From Aegicerativicinus sediminis (GTDB taxonomy: Bacteria; Bacteroidota; Bacteroidia; Flavobacteriales; Flavobacteriaceae): 64,000 bases of DNA. Numbering within the stretch: position 1 is the stretch's first letter; each line of letters starts with the position of its first letter. Below the pieces are notes generated by a model. It was not told the origin of the DNA. It did not search any database and was given only the letters and a program-made list of their open reading frames with translations. The stretch covers positions 186,001 to 250,000 of the forward strand of contig NZ_CP064295.1 in the NCBI RefSeq assembly GCF_015476115.1. Direction: 5' to 3'. Of this stretch, positions 46,455-55,547 are shown in pieces. The position numbers were made by a program, and so were the translations under genes.

Positions 46455-47252
46455 ATGCATAAACAAATAACGAGCCTTCAAAATCCTTTAGTAAAGGAAA
46501 TAATCCTCTTAAAGGAAAAATCTAAGGAACGAAGATTGTCTGGTATATTTGTAATTGAAGGCAGACGTGAATTGTCTTTGGCCATCAAGGGAGGTTACAC
46601 TATTTTAAAATTGTTATATCTACCTGATTTGTTTTCCACAAGTGAGGCAGAATCCCTTGCTAAACATGGAATTGAAGTAATAGAAATTTCAAAAGCGGTG
46701 TTCGAAAAAATGGCCCACCGCAGTAGTACCGAAGGTATTATAGCTTTAGGATCATCAAAAGATCATAGTCTAGAAATGCTAAATTTGAAAAATAACACCC
46801 CTTTGATTCTAGTAGCAGAAGCACCTGAAAAGCCGGGTAATATTGGAGCTATTTTAAGGACCGCTGATGCGGCCAATTTAGATGCGGTAATAATTGCAAA
46901 TCCAAAAACAGATCTTTACAATCCCAACATTATTAGATCTAGTATTGGTTGTTTGTTCACTAACAATATTGCAATTGGTACCACTGAAGAAATAATTTCT
47001 TACCTCAACAAAAAAAGTATAAAGATTTATTGTGCAGCATTACAAGCTTCCGTCCCTTACTTTACTATCGATTTTCAATCTAGTAGTGCCATAGTAGTTG
47101 GTACTGAAGACAAGGGCCTATCCCAAGAATGGAGAGATGCTTCAACTGCCAACATTATTATACCAATGCAGGGTACAATAGACTCTATGAACGTTTCTGT
47201 TGCTGGGGGAATTCTTATTTTTGAAGCGAAAAGACAAAGAGGTTTTAAATGA
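46455..47252 (+). CDS. TrmH/SpoU-family RNA 2'-O-methyltransferase
   Basis: I use the ATG at 46455 (MHKQITSLQNPLVKEIILL); the longer GTG reading begins inside a terminator hairpin. The 265-residue protein has an N-terminal RNA-binding (SpoU substrate-binding) domain and a C-terminal SPOUT knot with EAPEKPGNIGAILRTADAAN, VVGTEDKGLSQEW and IPMQGTIDSMNVSVAGGILI, the three SpoU motifs. It methylates rRNA or tRNA; the site is unknown. It overlaps the next gene as ATGA. Confidence 0.92.
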   Translation: MHKQITSLQNPLVKEIILLKEKSKERRLSGIFVIEGRRELSLAIKGGYTILKLLYLPDLFSTSEAESLAKHGIEVIEISKAVFEKMAHRSSTEGIIALGSSKDHSLEMLNLKNNTPLILVAEAPEKPGNIGAILRTADAANLDAVIIANPKTDLYNPNIIRSSIGCLFTNNIAIGTTEEIISYLNKKSIKIYCAALQASVPYFTIDFQSSSAIVVGTEDKGLSQEWRDASTANIIIPMQGTIDSMNVSVAGGILIFEAKRQRGFK

Positions 47253-48481
47253 CAGCAAATACCTTACTTTATATTATCCTAGGCATAATAATTTTAAAAT
47301 TTATAATTGATAAAATTATAGATGCAATGAATGCCAAACACTATGGTGATGCATTACCAGAAGAATTGCAAGATGTTTATGACCATAATGAATATTTGAA
47401 ATCTCAAGATTACAAAAAAGTCAACTACAAGTTTGGCCTAATTATTTCCACCCTTTCATTAATAATTACAATCTTGTTCATTCTGCTAGATGGCTTTGAA
47501 TATGTGGACAATATTGCAAGATCTATTTCAAATAATCAAATCGTAATCGCCTTGTTATTTTTCGGAATAATCATGTTGGCTAGCGATCTGATTTCCACCC
47601 CATTTTCCTATTATAAAACGTTTGTAATTGAAGAGAAATTTGGTTTCAACAAGACGACAAAAAAGACTTTTTTCATTGATAAATTTAAAGGGCTCTTAAT
47701 GATGGCAGTCATGGGTGGAGGGATTTTAGCTCTTATCGTATGGTTTTACCAACAAACCGGATCGAATTTCTGGTTATATGCTTGGGGCCTAGTAACTGTA
47801 TTTACAATTTTCATGAATATGTTTTATGCCAAACTCATCGTGCCACTGTTTAACAAACAAACACCTTTAGAGGATGGTAACCTGCGTAATGAAATTTCCA
47901 ATTATGCCAATTCTGTTGGGTTTAAACTGAAAAATATATTTGTGATAGATGGATCTAAACGCAGCACTAAAGCAAACGCTTATTTTTCTGGTTTTGGCAG
48001 TGAAAAACGGGTAACTCTTTACGACACCCTTATTAATGATTTGGAAGAACCTGAAATTGTTTCGGTTTTAGCTCATGAAGTTGGTCATTATAAGCGAAAT
48101 CATATTATTTTTAATTTAGCCGCTTCAATTCTGCTAACGGGCCTTACCCTTTATATTTTATCCCTTTTTATTTCAAATCCAATATTATCGCAAGCCTTAG
48201 GTGTGGAAAACCACAGTTTCCATGTTGCATTGGTAGCATTTGGTTTACTTTATGCACCAATCAGTGAAATTACTGGATTGATCATGAATTATATTTCACG
48301 CGTTTTTGAATATCAAGCAGATAACTATGCAAAGGAAACTTATGCGGGAGAACCATTGATCAGTTCCCTCAAAAAACTGTCAAAAAACAATTTGAGTAAT
48401 TTAACACCACACCCTACGTATGTGTTTATCCATTACTCACACCCGACTTTATTTCAAAGGATAAAAAATCTGAGAAGTTAA
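47249..48481 (+). CDS. M48-family membrane metallopeptidase (Ste24/CAAX protease-like)
   Basis: This 410-residue protein has seven or so membrane helices and the zinc motif VLAHEVGHYKRNH, with a downstream Glu region (FEYQADNYAKETY). SKRSTKANAYFSGFG is characteristic of Ste24-type CAAX proteases. In bacteria, members handle membrane-protein quality control. It ends with a 4-nt convergent overlap with rimO. Confidence 0.9.
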   Translation: MTANTLLYIILGIIILKFIIDKIIDAMNAKHYGDALPEELQDVYDHNEYLKSQDYKKVNYKFGLIISTLSLIITILFILLDGFEYVDNIARSISNNQIVIALLFFGIIMLASDLISTPFSYYKTFVIEEKFGFNKTTKKTFFIDKFKGLLMMAVMGGGILALIVWFYQQTGSNFWLYAWGLVTVFTIFMNMFYAKLIVPLFNKQTPLEDGNLRNEISNYANSVGFKLKNIFVIDGSKRSTKANAYFSGFGSEKRVTLYDTLINDLEEPEIVSVLAHEVGHYKRNHIIFNLAASILLTGLTLYILSLFISNPILSQALGVENHSFHVALVAFGLLYAPISEITGLIMNYISRVFEYQADNYAKETYAGEPLISSLKKLSKNNLSNLTPHPTYVFIHYSHPTLFQRIKNLRS

Positions 48482-49785
48482 GAGGCAATAACCTCTCCAT
48501 ACAAATCAAAATCGGAAGCATCGGTAATTTTCACAGTAGTAAATTCACCCGTCTTTAAATAAGTTTTGGTAGCATCAACCAATACTTCATTATCTACATC
48601 AGGTGAATCATACTCCGTTCTGCCCACAAAATAATTACCCTCTTTACGATCAATGACAATTTTAAATTCCTTACCAATTTTCTCTTGATTCAATTCCCAA
48701 GAAATCTGAGATTGAATTTCCATTATTTCATCTGCTCTTCTCTGTTTTTCTTCCTCCGGAACATCATCTTCAAGATTATAGGCATGCGTGTTTTCTTCAT
48801 GACTATAGGTAAAACAACCAAGACGCTCAAAACGCTGATCTTTAACCCACTGTTTGAGAATTTCAAAATCTTGTTGAGTCTCACCAGGATAACCAACAAT
48901 TAAGGTAGTCCGGATTGCCATATTGGGTACGAGTTCCCTAAATTGCGTAAGTAACTTATTTGTTTTTTCCATTGTGGTGCCACGACGCATACTTTTCAGG
49001 ATAGGATCAGAAATATGTTGAAGTGGAATATCAATATAATTACAAATCTTGGAATTGTCTCGCATCACATCTAATACATCAAGCGGAAAACCTGTTGGAA
49101 ATGCATAATGAAGTCGAATCCATTCTATACCTTCAACCTTTATTAATTCTTTAAGCAAATCGGCAAGATTTCGCTTCTTATAAAGGTCCAAACCATAATA
49201 GGTAAGATCCTGTGCAATTAAAATCAATTCTTTAACACCTTGGGCTGCTAATTTTTCAGCTTCAATCACTAAATCTTCTATGGGGGTAGATTTGTGTTTA
49301 CCACGCATTAATGGAATTGCACAAAAACTACAGGGGCGATCGCACCCTTCTGCAATTTTTAGGTAAGCATAATTTTTTGGCGTTGTAGTTAGCCTCTCAC
49401 CTATCAATTCATGACGGTAATCGGCGCCTAATGCTTTTAATAAGTTTGGCAATTCCGTCGTGCCAAAATATTGGTCTACGTCTGGAATTTCTTTTTGAAG
49501 ATCAGGCTTATAACGTTCGGATAAGCAACCTGTCACAAAAACCTTATCAACTTCTCCTTCCTCTTTCTTCTGAAGAAATTCTAAAATGGTATTAACACTT
49601 TCCTCCTTTGCGTTATTTATAAAACCGCAAGTATTAATAACTACAATATTCCCCTCTTCCTCATGAACAACCTCCTTGCCACTAGCTTTTAGTTGTCCCA
49701 TCAAGACCTCACTGTCGTATACATTTTTGCTACAACCAAGGGTCACAACATTTATTTTATTCTTTTTTAGGGTTTTAGTGCGCAT
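48478..49785 (-). CDS. rimO: Ribosomal protein S12 methylthiotransferase RimO
   Basis: I use the ATG at 49785 (MRTKTLKKNKINVVTLGCSKN), giving 435 residues. The N-terminal UPF0004 domain has Cys in LGCSKN and INTCGF. The radical-SAM motif is CDRPCSFCAIP, and a C-terminal TRAM domain follows. The enzyme methylthiolates an Asp of S12. The gene usually follows ftsY directly in this phylum, but here an amidase gene lies between. A -7 element at 49808 suggests a separate promoter. Confidence 0.95.
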   Translation of the reverse strand: MRTKTLKKNKINVVTLGCSKNVYDSEVLMGQLKASGKEVVHEEEGNIVVINTCGFINNAKEESVNTILEFLQKKEEGEVDKVFVTGCLSERYKPDLQKEIPDVDQYFGTTELPNLLKALGADYRHELIGERLTTTPKNYAYLKIAEGCDRPCSFCAIPLMRGKHKSTPIEDLVIEAEKLAAQGVKELILIAQDLTYYGLDLYKKRNLADLLKELIKVEGIEWIRLHYAFPTGFPLDVLDVMRDNSKICNYIDIPLQHISDPILKSMRRGTTMEKTNKLLTQFRELVPNMAIRTTLIVGYPGETQQDFEILKQWVKDQRFERLGCFTYSHEENTHAYNLEDDVPEEEKQRRADEIMEIQSQISWELNQEKIGKEFKIVIDRKEGNYFVGRTEYDSPDVDNEVLVDATKTYLKTGEFTTVKITDASDFDLYGEVIAS

Positions 49786-49807
49786 GATTCTTTTAAAAAA
49801 AGGAGTG

Positions 49808-49815
49808 CAAAGATA
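49808..49815 (-). promoter_or_regulatory. -7 element, probable promoter of rimO
   Basis: TATCTTTG on the - strand exactly matches TAnnTTTG, 22 bp before the rimO ATG. No clear -33 TTG. Confidence 0.42.
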
Positions 49816-49906
49816 CAACCTTATTCCTAGTTTCTAACAGAAGTAAGTAATCATTAATAATTCCGAAAATATCTTAAATGAGAATAATGTCTGGCTACTA
49901 AATAAA

Positions 49907-51553
49907 TTAATTATAACCTTCTGGCATTTTTCTTTCCTTACTTGCCTGCTCATAAGCAAATGCCCATTCTAATAAAGTCTTTTCAGTTAGTGGTCGAGAA
50001 ATAAAAGTTAAGCCCTTTGGTTTACCATCATTGTCATACCCCATAGGTACCGTAATTGCAGGATACTCTGCAACTGCAGCAAAACCGGCGTGATAATTAT
50101 TTATAGATAAAATGCCATCTAAATTGTTTTCCACCATTGCGCCCTCAAGGAATTTTCTCCCATTCATTTTAAGAGTGTCCTTTATCCTCAAAAGATACTC
50201 TGCGTCACCACTATCAGCTACAATACCCCTAAACAATCTCTGACCGTAAGGAGCAGATGTTAATGTATCTTTTTCGTTCAAAACTATAACATCTTCAACA
50301 GAAGTAATACCTAAATCTTTATTTCCATAGTGTTGCAAATAAAGAGGTAAATCAGCTTTCATATCTAAATTAAGCAGACGTCTAAAATTTGGAAGTCCTA
50401 TTTCAGGAGCATCATATTCAACAATAACAGCACCTTGCTTTTTTAAGGTTTCAATGGCATTTACATATAGCGTATCCTCCATCAATTTTCTCATCGCACC
50501 TAACCGTATTCCTTTTAGAGCCATAGTATCTAAGTTGTTGAAATAGGTTCCATTACCACCTGTTTCAATGGCTTTCGGGTCGGATTTGTCATATCCCAAC
50601 ATAGCGTCCAATAAAATAGCATTATCCCTAACAGTTCGGGTCATTGGACCTGGAGTATCCAATGTACTAGAAATTGGAACAATACCTCCTCTGCTTAGTA
50701 AACCTATTGTAGGCTTTAAACCAACTAAAGAATTCTGGCTAGAAGGAGACAAAATTGAACCAGAAGTTTCACTCCCAACCGCACCAACAGCAAAATTAGC
50801 TGCAATAGACACTCCACTTCCAGAACTTGAACCACCAGTATCAAAAATTCTTCGGCCGTATGGATTTAAGGTTTGTCCACCAACTGCACTATATCCACTT
50901 GGGCAATCACCACAGAAAAAATAGGCCCATTCACTTAGATTTGCCTTTCCTAAAATAACGGCACCATGCTTTAATAATTGATCAACAATGAAGGCATTCT
51001 CAGTTGTTTCATTTTTCAAAAGGGCGGTGGCACCGGCAGTAGTTGGTAAGTCCTTTGTGTCTATATTATCCTTTAATAAGATAGGCATACCATAAATTGG
51101 ATGTTGCCCTGTTCGTTGATAATTTTTATCGCAAGTTTTAGCTAGATCAATCGCATTCGCATTTACAGTAATAACCGAATTAAGTGATTTTTCATTAAGT
51201 CGATCTAATTCCCGAATCCTATACAAATAAAATAATGTGAGTTTTTCATAGTTAAGTTTACCCTGAGCAATTTCCTCTTGCAAACTAAGGATATCCTTTT
51301 CTAAAATAAGAGGTTTTAAATCTTCATATGCAGTTCCTCCAAAATCATCTAAAATGTCATTAAGAGGCCGCCACATTAATTCCACATCCAAAACTTTGGA
51401 ATCTAAGACTTTAAACTCCCTGAAATCTGTTTCTAAAGGGACAACAAAATCTACAGCTTTTGGAAAGCGGTCAACAACAATTTTCTCTTTTGGTTCTTCC
51501 TTACAGGAAATAACTAAGAGAATTAAAAGAAATAAGGAAAGTTTGTTAATCAT
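49907..51553 (-). CDS. Amidase-signature family lipoprotein
   Basis: This 548-residue protein has a lipoprotein signal ending LVISC (Cys17). The amidase signature is complete: Lys in PILLKDNIDT, and the Ser-cisSer pair in TGGSSSGSGVSIAANFAVGAVGSE, split here as GGSSSGSGVS and AVGSETSGS. It would hydrolyse an amide in the periplasm or at the outer membrane; the substrate is unknown. It begins one nt after the ftsY stop and is therefore co-transcribed with ftsY. Confidence 0.92.
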   Translation of the reverse strand: MINKLSLFLLILLVISCKEEPKEKIVVDRFPKAVDFVVPLETDFREFKVLDSKVLDVELMWRPLNDILDDFGGTAYEDLKPLILEKDILSLQEEIAQGKLNYEKLTLFYLYRIRELDRLNEKSLNSVITVNANAIDLAKTCDKNYQRTGQHPIYGMPILLKDNIDTKDLPTTAGATALLKNETTENAFIVDQLLKHGAVILGKANLSEWAYFFCGDCPSGYSAVGGQTLNPYGRRIFDTGGSSSGSGVSIAANFAVGAVGSETSGSILSPSSQNSLVGLKPTIGLLSRGGIVPISSTLDTPGPMTRTVRDNAILLDAMLGYDKSDPKAIETGGNGTYFNNLDTMALKGIRLGAMRKLMEDTLYVNAIETLKKQGAVIVEYDAPEIGLPNFRRLLNLDMKADLPLYLQHYGNKDLGITSVEDVIVLNEKDTLTSAPYGQRLFRGIVADSGDAEYLLRIKDTLKMNGRKFLEGAMVENNLDGILSINNYHAGFAAVAEYPAITVPMGYDNDGKPKGLTFISRPLTEKTLLEWAFAYEQASKERKMPEGYN

Positions 51554-51554
51554 A

Positions 51555-52508
51555 TCACTTAAAAAAACTATCTACAAATTCATATTTATTAAAAACCTGG
51601 AGGTCTTCCATTTTTTCTCCTACCCCAATATACTTAACCGGTATTTGAAACTGATCGCTGATACCAATTACTACACCTCCTTTGGCTGTACCGTCTAATT
51701 TTGTGACCGCAAGTGACGTTACTTCGGTGGCCGCAGTAAACTGCGTAGCCTGTTCAAACGCATTCTGACCTGTTGAACCATCTAGCACCAACAAAACATC
51801 GTGTGGTGCGTCAGGAATAACTTTTTGCATTACACGCTTTACCTTCGTAAGTTCATTCATCAAATTTACTTTATTGTGCAAACGACCTGCAGTATCAATA
51901 ATTACAACGTCCGCATTTTGGTTAACTGCACTTTGAAGTGTATCAAAAGCAACGGAGGCAGGATCACTACCCATTGATTGCTTTACTATTGGCACATCAA
52001 CTCGATCTGCCCAAACCTGAAGTTGGTCAATTGCTGCGGCACGGAAAGTATCAGCAGCACCAAGCACCACATTAAGCCCTTTTTGCTTAAATTGATAGGC
52101 AAGCTTACCGATTGTTGTTGTCTTTCCAACCCCATTTACACCAACAACCATAATTACATAAGGTTTTGTGTCTTTAGGAATGGATATTTCTGAATCTTCT
52201 CCACTATTGGTTTCTGAAAGAAGAGCAGCAATTTCTTCACGCAAAATTTTATTTAACTCCGAAGTGCCTAAATATTTATCCCTTGCCACACGTTCCTCAA
52301 TGCGATCAATAATTTTCAAGGTCGTATTTACCCCAACGTCACTAGTAACAAGGACCTCCTCCAAATTATCCAATACATCCTCATCAACCTTGGATTTCCC
52401 TGCGACCGCTTTATTTAATTTTGTAAAAAAAGATGCCTTGGATTTTTCTAATCCTTTGTCTAGACTTTCTTTCTTTTCAGAAGAAAATATATTCTTAAAA
52501 AAACTCAT
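51555..52508 (-). CDS. ftsY: Signal recognition particle receptor FtsY
   Basis: This 317-residue protein has an N-terminal helical N domain and a G domain with GVNGVGKTTTIGKLA (P-loop), DTFRAAAIDQL, VIIDTAGRLHNK and TKLDGTAKGG. It is a short form without the long acidic A domain. It receives SRP-bound ribosomes at the inner membrane. It lies after the rpmB-rpmG-DUF4295 group, separated by a 111-bp gap that holds a terminator. Confidence 0.96.
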   Translation of the reverse strand: MSFFKNIFSSEKKESLDKGLEKSKASFFTKLNKAVAGKSKVDEDVLDNLEEVLVTSDVGVNTTLKIIDRIEERVARDKYLGTSELNKILREEIAALLSETNSGEDSEISIPKDTKPYVIMVVGVNGVGKTTTIGKLAYQFKQKGLNVVLGAADTFRAAAIDQLQVWADRVDVPIVKQSMGSDPASVAFDTLQSAVNQNADVVIIDTAGRLHNKVNLMNELTKVKRVMQKVIPDAPHDVLLVLDGSTGQNAFEQATQFTAATEVTSLAVTKLDGTAKGGVVIGISDQFQIPVKYIGVGEKMEDLQVFNKYEFVDSFFK

Positions 52509-52570
52509 ATTTATTAATACTTAATGACAATTCCCTTGAAAAAAGAGAATTTCAAAAATAGGCATAAAAA

Positions 52571-52596
52571 AAACTGCTTTCAAAAGAAAGCAGTTT
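52571..52596 (-). terminator. Terminator after the DUF4295 gene
   Basis: AAACTGCTTTC and GAAAGCAGTTT form an 11-pair stem with a 4-nt loop, followed on the - strand by a T-run (52573-52564). It separates the ribosomal-protein genes from ftsY. Confidence 0.85.
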
Positions 52597-52619
52597 AATA
52601 TCTTATATGTAAACAAAAA

Positions 52620-52772
52620 TTACTTTTTGTTTAAAAACTCATCTACAAATTCTGGAGCCATAACAGATTCCACGAACATATAAGCTCCGGATTTTGGAGA
52701 TTTAACCATTTTTATAGCTTTGGTTAAACGCTTAGATCCTGTTTGAAGGGATGCTACTGATTTCTTTGCCAT
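52620..52772 (-). CDS. DUF4295 small basic protein
   Basis: This 50-residue protein reads MAKKSVASLQTGSKRLTKAI at the start and ends EFVDEFLNKK. It is lysine-rich and matches DUF4295, a short protein that follows rpmG throughout Bacteroidota. It is probably ribosome-associated, by gene order and composition. It was found by reading the gap between rpmG and ftsY. The rpmG stop lies 7 nt upstream. Confidence 0.85.
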   Translation of the reverse strand: MAKKSVASLQTGSKRLTKAIKMVKSPKSGAYMFVESVMAPEFVDEFLNKK

Positions 52773-52779
52773 GACTCAA

Positions 52780-52962
52780 TTATTTAATTTCTTTATGAAC
52801 AGTCATACGCTTAAGGATTGGGTTGAATTTTTTCAACTCAAGTCTTTCTGGCGTATTCTTTTTGTTTTTCTTAGTTACGTAACGAGAAGTTCCAGGCATT
52901 CCTGATTCCTTATGCTCGGTACATTCCATTATTACCTGAATTCTATTACCTTTCTTTGCCAT
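52780..52962 (-). CDS. rpmG: 50S ribosomal protein L33
   Basis: This 60-residue protein begins [20 protein letters not shown] and continues with [20 protein letters not shown], standard for L33. The four zinc-ligand cysteines of the C+ form are mostly absent; a single Cys (MECTEH) is visible, so it is the zinc-free form. It lies between rpmB and the DUF4295 gene. Confidence 0.96.
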   Translation of the reverse strand: MAKKGNRIQVIMECTEHKESGMPGTSRYVTKKNKKNTPERLELKKFNPILKRMTVHKEIK

Positions 52963-52990
52963 TGTTACCTGCTTATTCGGTTATGGTATA

Positions 52991-53227
52991 TTATTTTAAA
53001 AATCCTTTGGATTTCGCTTCTTTTATAGCAGCGGAAATACCAATTTTATTGATTGTCTTTAAGGCGGAAGTAGATACTTTTAAAGTAATCCATTTATCCT
53101 CTTCCGGAATATAAAAACGTTTCTTAACAAGATTCGCGTCAAATTTACGCTTAGTCTTATTCATAGCGTGGGAAACATTGTTTCCAACCATCGCTTTTTT
53201 CCCGGTAAGTTCACAAACTCTAGACAT
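52991..53227 (-). CDS. rpmB: 50S ribosomal protein L28
   Basis: This 78-residue protein starts MSRVCELTGKKAMVGNNVSH and has KRKFDANLVKKRF and VSTSALKTINKIG, as in L28. It heads the rpmB-rpmG-DUF4295 group and has a good promoter directly upstream. Confidence 0.97.
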   Translation of the reverse strand: MSRVCELTGKKAMVGNNVSHAMNKTKRKFDANLVKKRFYIPEEDKWITLKVSTSALKTINKIGISAAIKEAKSKGFLK

Positions 53228-53265
53228 TGCTCTATAACTTTATTACGTTATTTCAAAAGTGGCTG

Positions 53266-53296
53266 CAAATTTAGAAAAACTTCCCGATTTCAACAA
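53266..53296 (-). promoter_or_regulatory. Promoter of the rpmB group
   Basis: On the - strand TAAATTTG (53273-53266) exactly matches the -7 consensus. TTG triplets lie 20 nt (53296-53294) and 17 nt (53293-53291) upstream, both acceptable as the -33 element. Confidence 0.6.
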
Positions 53297-53306
53297 ACCT
53301 TATTTA

Positions 53307-54554
53307 TTACTTTTTTGAAATTTCTTTAATCAGCATCTCAAAAGCCTTGTTAACAGCCTTACCAATCACCTTAACACGCTGATTTCCAAAAATATATTTT
53401 TCAGTTTTTATACTATCTTTTGAAGCGATAGAAATAAATACTGTGCCAATTTCTGCATCACTTTCACCCTTGGTAGGGCCAGCATTACCTGTTGTAGCTA
53501 TTGCAAAATCACTTTTAAACTGTTTTAATGCCCCTAAAGCCATTTCTTCGGCAACCTCTTTACTAACAACAGAATATTGTTCGATTGTTTCATTTTTTAC
53601 CCCAAGCAACCTATGTTTAGATTCTGAAGAATACACAACAACGCCACCTTTAAAATATTCTGAGGCTCCTGGAACGGTAGTAATACGCTCTGCTAAACTA
53701 CCTCCTGTGCAACTTTCAGCTACAGACAAAGTCTTATCAGCATTTAGTAATAGTTTAGCTATAAACGTTACATCATCCCCCTCATCTTCATAACCAACAA
53801 AAATATCTGATACTAACGGTAATAATTTAGCTACCTGCTGATTCAAATTTTTCTCTAACAAAGTCTTATCAGAATTTTTAGCTGATAACCGCAATCTAAC
53901 CTTTCCTAAATTAGGGAGATATGCTAATTTTATGAAGTTAGGTAACTCTTCTTCAAAACAGTCTAACCTTTCCGCAATTGCACTTTCTCCCAATCCATAA
54001 GTCATCAAGGTTTTATGTGCTATAAAGGGTAAATTAAAATTTTCCTGAATTTTTGGAATAACAAATTTGTCAATCAAGGCCTTCATTTCATAGGGCACAC
54101 CAGGAAGTGACACAATAATATGCCCGTTGTGATTAAACCACATTCCTGGAGCAGTACCAAATTCATTTCTTAGAACCTCACATTTGGAAGGAACCATGGC
54201 TTGCTGCCTGTTAAGCTCAGAGATTGGTGTACTAATGTATTTCCTGAAAATTGTTTCAACGTCTCCGAGTACCAACTCATTTAGAACCAACTCATCACCG
54301 GTATAGGAACACAATGTTTTTTTTGTGATATCATCCTTGGTAGGGCCTAATCCACCTGTGATAAGGGTTAGTTGGGAAAATTTTCTTGAATTATTAAGAG
54401 CTTCAACTATATGATCTTCATCATCTTGGATTGAAGTGATTTGAAAAACAGAAACACCAATTCTATTGAGTGCTTTTGCAATAAATGCAGAATTGGTATC
54501 AATAATCTGACCAATCAATATTTCATCACCAATGGTGATAATTTCAGCATTCAA
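53307..54554 (-). CDS. cinA: CinA-family protein (molybdopterin-binding domain plus nicotinamide-nucleotide amidase)
   Basis: This 415-residue protein starts with NAEIITIGDEILIGQIIDTN. The start codon reads TTG at 54554, since the conserved N-terminus begins immediately after it. The N-terminal MoCF domain (GGLGPTKDDITK, SLPGVPYEMKAL) has ADP-ribose pyrophosphatase activity in homologues. The C-terminal CinA domain (SVAESCTGGSLAERIT, TGNAGPTKG) deamidates nicotinamide mononucleotide. It is the last gene of a four-gene unit with Hpt, FAH and exonuclease genes. Confidence 0.94.
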   Translation of the reverse strand: MNAEIITIGDEILIGQIIDTNSAFIAKALNRIGVSVFQITSIQDDEDHIVEALNNSRKFSQLTLITGGLGPTKDDITKKTLCSYTGDELVLNELVLGDVETIFRKYISTPISELNRQQAMVPSKCEVLRNEFGTAPGMWFNHNGHIIVSLPGVPYEMKALIDKFVIPKIQENFNLPFIAHKTLMTYGLGESAIAERLDCFEEELPNFIKLAYLPNLGKVRLRLSAKNSDKTLLEKNLNQQVAKLLPLVSDIFVGYEDEGDDVTFIAKLLLNADKTLSVAESCTGGSLAERITTVPGASEYFKGGVVVYSSESKHRLLGVKNETIEQYSVVSKEVAEEMALGALKQFKSDFAIATTGNAGPTKGESDAEIGTVFISIASKDSIKTEKYIFGNQRVKVIGKAVNKAFEMLIKEISKK

Positions 54555-54574
54555 AATATAGTGTATTAGGAAAT

Positions 54575-54916
54575 TTAAAGATCGAAATCCTCTTTGATTT
54601 CTTGTTCGGCTTTGGCAACGGCCTCCATAACTTTCTGTAGTGGTCCTGAGACATCTTCTCCGGTTTTCTCAAATTTGCCCCAATCCTGAACCAAGATCAG
54701 GTCATCCAATACACCTAATTCAAACAAATCTACCGTAGGTTTCATTTTATGTGCAGCCTGGTAAGCAGTAAAATAATCTTTATCAGCTACTGCTTTTTCC
54801 AATCGAGCTGCATCTTCTGGGACTTCTTCTAAAAAAGCCTGAGCTAAAGACATGACGAAATCCTCGTCGTTATCCGCCAATTCTCTTACTCTTGATAATT
54901 TATAATGCTCTTCCAT
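54575..54916 (-). CDS. Hpt-domain phosphotransfer protein
   Basis: This 113-residue helical protein has an Hpt fold: FVMSLAQAFLEEVPEDAARL, then YQAAHKMKPTVDLF, where His is the likely phosphorylation site. It would shuttle phosphate between a hybrid kinase and a response regulator encoded elsewhere. It is closely packed between the FAH (1-nt spacing) and cinA genes. Confidence 0.86.
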   Translation of the reverse strand: MEEHYKLSRVRELADNDEDFVMSLAQAFLEEVPEDAARLEKAVADKDYFTAYQAAHKMKPTVDLFELGVLDDLILVQDWGKFEKTGEDVSGPLQKVMEAVAKAEQEIKEDFDL

Positions 54917-55528
54917 TTATTTAACATTTATAGAAAACATCTCTTTATTTTCGAGATATCCCTTCAATTTATCCCCTGCTGAAACCTTGCTAACCCCAGC
55001 GGGAGTTCCGGTAAAGATAACATCTCCGATTTTTAAAGTAAAATATTTAGAAACATATTCGATAATCTCATCAATTTGCCACAACATCAAGGATGTATTG
55101 GCATCTTGAACTATCTCATCATTTTTTTCTAATCTGAAATTCAAATTTTGCACATCTGGCAAAGAATCTTTGGAAATCCATTTCCCAATAACGGCAGCAC
55201 CATCAAAAGATTTTGCCTTTTCCCAAGGTAAGCCCTTTTCCTTTAATTTAGATTGTAGGTCTCTTGCCGTGAAATCAATTCCCAATCCTATTTCATCATA
55301 ATATTTATGGGCAAATTTTTTGTCGATATACTTTCCTACCCTATTTATTCTGACCAAAACTTCCACCTCATGATGCACATCATTTGAAAAGTCTGGAATA
55401 AAAAATGGCTGTTTCTTTAAAAGAATTGCGGTATCTGGCTTTAAAAATATAACTGGGTCTGTAGGTCGTTCATTTTTCAATTCCTCTATATGAGCGACAT
55501 AATTTCTACCGATACAAATAAGTTTCAT
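54917..55528 (-). CDS. Fumarylacetoacetate hydrolase-family protein
   Basis: This 203-residue protein consists of the FAH catalytic fold: KLICIGRNYVAHIEEL, the metal-site EVEVLVRINRVGKY, GIDFTARDLQ, and GDVIFTGTPAGVSKVSAGD. This matches the acylpyruvate hydrolase/oxaloacetate decarboxylase type. The precise substrate is not determined by the sequence. Confidence 0.9.
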   Translation of the reverse strand: MKLICIGRNYVAHIEELKNERPTDPVIFLKPDTAILLKKQPFFIPDFSNDVHHEVEVLVRINRVGKYIDKKFAHKYYDEIGLGIDFTARDLQSKLKEKGLPWEKAKSFDGAAVIGKWISKDSLPDVQNLNFRLEKNDEIVQDANTSLMLWQIDEIIEYVSKYFTLKIGDVIFTGTPAGVSKVSAGDKLKGYLENKEMFSINVK

Positions 55529-55547
55529 AACCCTTTTAAAATGAAAT

